DNA from: Veillonella sp. 3891
GTDB taxonomy: Bacteria > Bacillota > Negativicutes > Veillonellales > Veillonellaceae
Direction of reading: 5' to 3'
DNA: 35,080 nucleotides
NCBI RefSeq assembly: GCF_003992315.1
Contig: NZ_RQVE01000016.1
Span: 1-35,080, forward strand
Part shown: piece after piece, positions 34,696 to 35,080 of the stretch
Layout: the number at the start of each line of letters is the position of its first letter
Numbering within the stretch: position 1 is the first letter of the stretch
Translations under genes and position numbers: made by a program
The notes under the pieces: model-generated
Told to the model about the DNA's origin: nothing
The model's database searches: none
What the model saw: only the letters and a program-made list of their open reading frames with translations

Positions 34696-34851
34696 GTGTT
34701 TGTGTGATTCGGGTAGTAAGGAAACGCCACAAGGCTACTACTCGTAACGGCGTTCCTCGGGTGTTAGTGCGGTATTATCTGTAAACTTGCGCGTTGCTTA
34801 GTTTGCTAGTTGAAATAGCATTAAAATTAAGTAAACATTACGAATACATTA

Positions 34852-34860
34852 TGCTATAAT
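34852..34860 (+). promoter_or_regulatory. Extended -10 promoter of the toxin-like peptide
   Basis: TGCTATAAT (34852-34860) is an exact extended -10. No strong -35 is visible. The ATG follows 66 bases later. Confidence 0.55.
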
Positions 34861-34925
34861 GAAAACATAAGAGTTATCAACGTGAGTTGGGCTCGTTTCT
34901 TCCTACTATAGGAGGAGGTGATACT

Positions 34926-35036
34926 ATGACTACATATGAAAAGTTATCTTTATTGATTCAATTTTCTATGTTAATCGTAGAAGTTATTCGTTGCTTTTTT
35001 AATCTTGAATTGTCAAGTCAAATGCAACTCTACTGA
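34926..35036 (+). CDS. TxpA/BsrG/Hol-Tox-like small toxin candidate
   Basis: A 36-residue peptide starting MTTYEKLSLLIQFSMLIVEV. The beginning (M-T/S-T-Y/F-E-x-L-x-L-M/L-I-x-F) is the typical N-terminus of Bacillus type I toxins TxpA and BsrG and of the 'putative holin-like toxin' family. A hydrophobic helix and a short polar tail follow. AGGAGGAGGTGAT is an almost perfect ribosome site, and TCCTA/TAGGA (34901-34913) can fold over part of it, a known way to delay toxin translation. A hairpin with T run follows at 35042-35060. The antisense antitoxin would lie at or beyond the window's end and is not visible. Confidence 0.65.
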   Translation: MTTYEKLSLLIQFSMLIVEVIRCFFNLELSSQMQLY

Positions 35037-35041
35037 ATGAT

Positions 35042-35060
35042 AAACCTCGTATGGGGTTTT
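35042..35060 (+). terminator. Terminator after the toxin-like peptide
   Basis: AAACCTC (35042-35048), loop GTAT and GGGGTTT (35053-35059) pair over 7 bp with one T-G pair. The T run is short. It could be shared with an antisense RNA coming from the right. Confidence 0.5.
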
Positions 35061-35080
35061 CCAATTTAAGCATTTGCGCG

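Overview
The window is a low-GC bacterial chromosome segment that almost certainly comes from a Veillonella-like member of the Negativicutes, a diderm Firmicute. Three things point there. The replication and housekeeping genes are Firmicutes-like (dnaA-dnaN-S4 protein-recF-gyrB facing rpmH-rnpA-yidD-yidC-jag). An outer-membrane protein is present (a YadA-type trimeric autotransporter). A complete respiratory nitrate reductase operon is present. The species assignment is inferred from gene content and protein style, not from a database search.

Layout. 1-800: the tail of an upstream gene, then two divergent genes for very small hydrophobic peptides with good promoters, ribosome sites and terminators. 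842-4971: a GltD-like flavoprotein, an orphan MetQ lipoprotein and a PepSY membrane protein. 4978-7030: the trimeric autotransporter, a decayed transposase fragment and tRNA-Arg(CCT). 7112-7308: a dense cluster of DnaA boxes 11-13 kb from dnaA. 7575-11527: a small unknown protein, a broken antitoxin-like gene, a CorC/HlyC-type membrane protein, a YbjQ protein and the AzlCD exporter. 11821-20539: lysP, gyrB, a DUF721/DciA-like protein, recF, an S4 protein, dnaN and dnaA, all on the minus strand.

The chromosomal origin appears bipartite, as in Bacillus. One DnaA-box cluster lies upstream of dnaA (20556-20720). A second lies between dnaA and dnaN (18667-18874) and contains TAG trinucleotides next to a GC block and DnaA boxes, the layout of a DnaA-trio unwinding element. 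An intact Fic-domain gene with its own operator-like repeats sits between dnaA and rpmH. 22064-24371 is the rpmH-rnpA-yidD-yidC-jag operon. 24372-25840 is an accessory scar: a GC-rich cupin gene between 20-bp direct repeats, a transposase remnant and a gutted second fic gene.

25884-34577 is a nitrate respiration unit: narK divergent from a Crp/Fnr-type regulator, followed by narGHJI. A strong hairpin terminator ends only 22 bases before narG, so the operon must be read through from upstream or use a promoter overlapping that hairpin. At 34926-35036 lies a TxpA/BsrG/Hol-Tox-like small toxin candidate.

A dispersed paired-hairpin repeat occurs four times (6872, 8206, 10268, 24514), mostly at gene 3' ends, and its large stem shows a compensatory base change.
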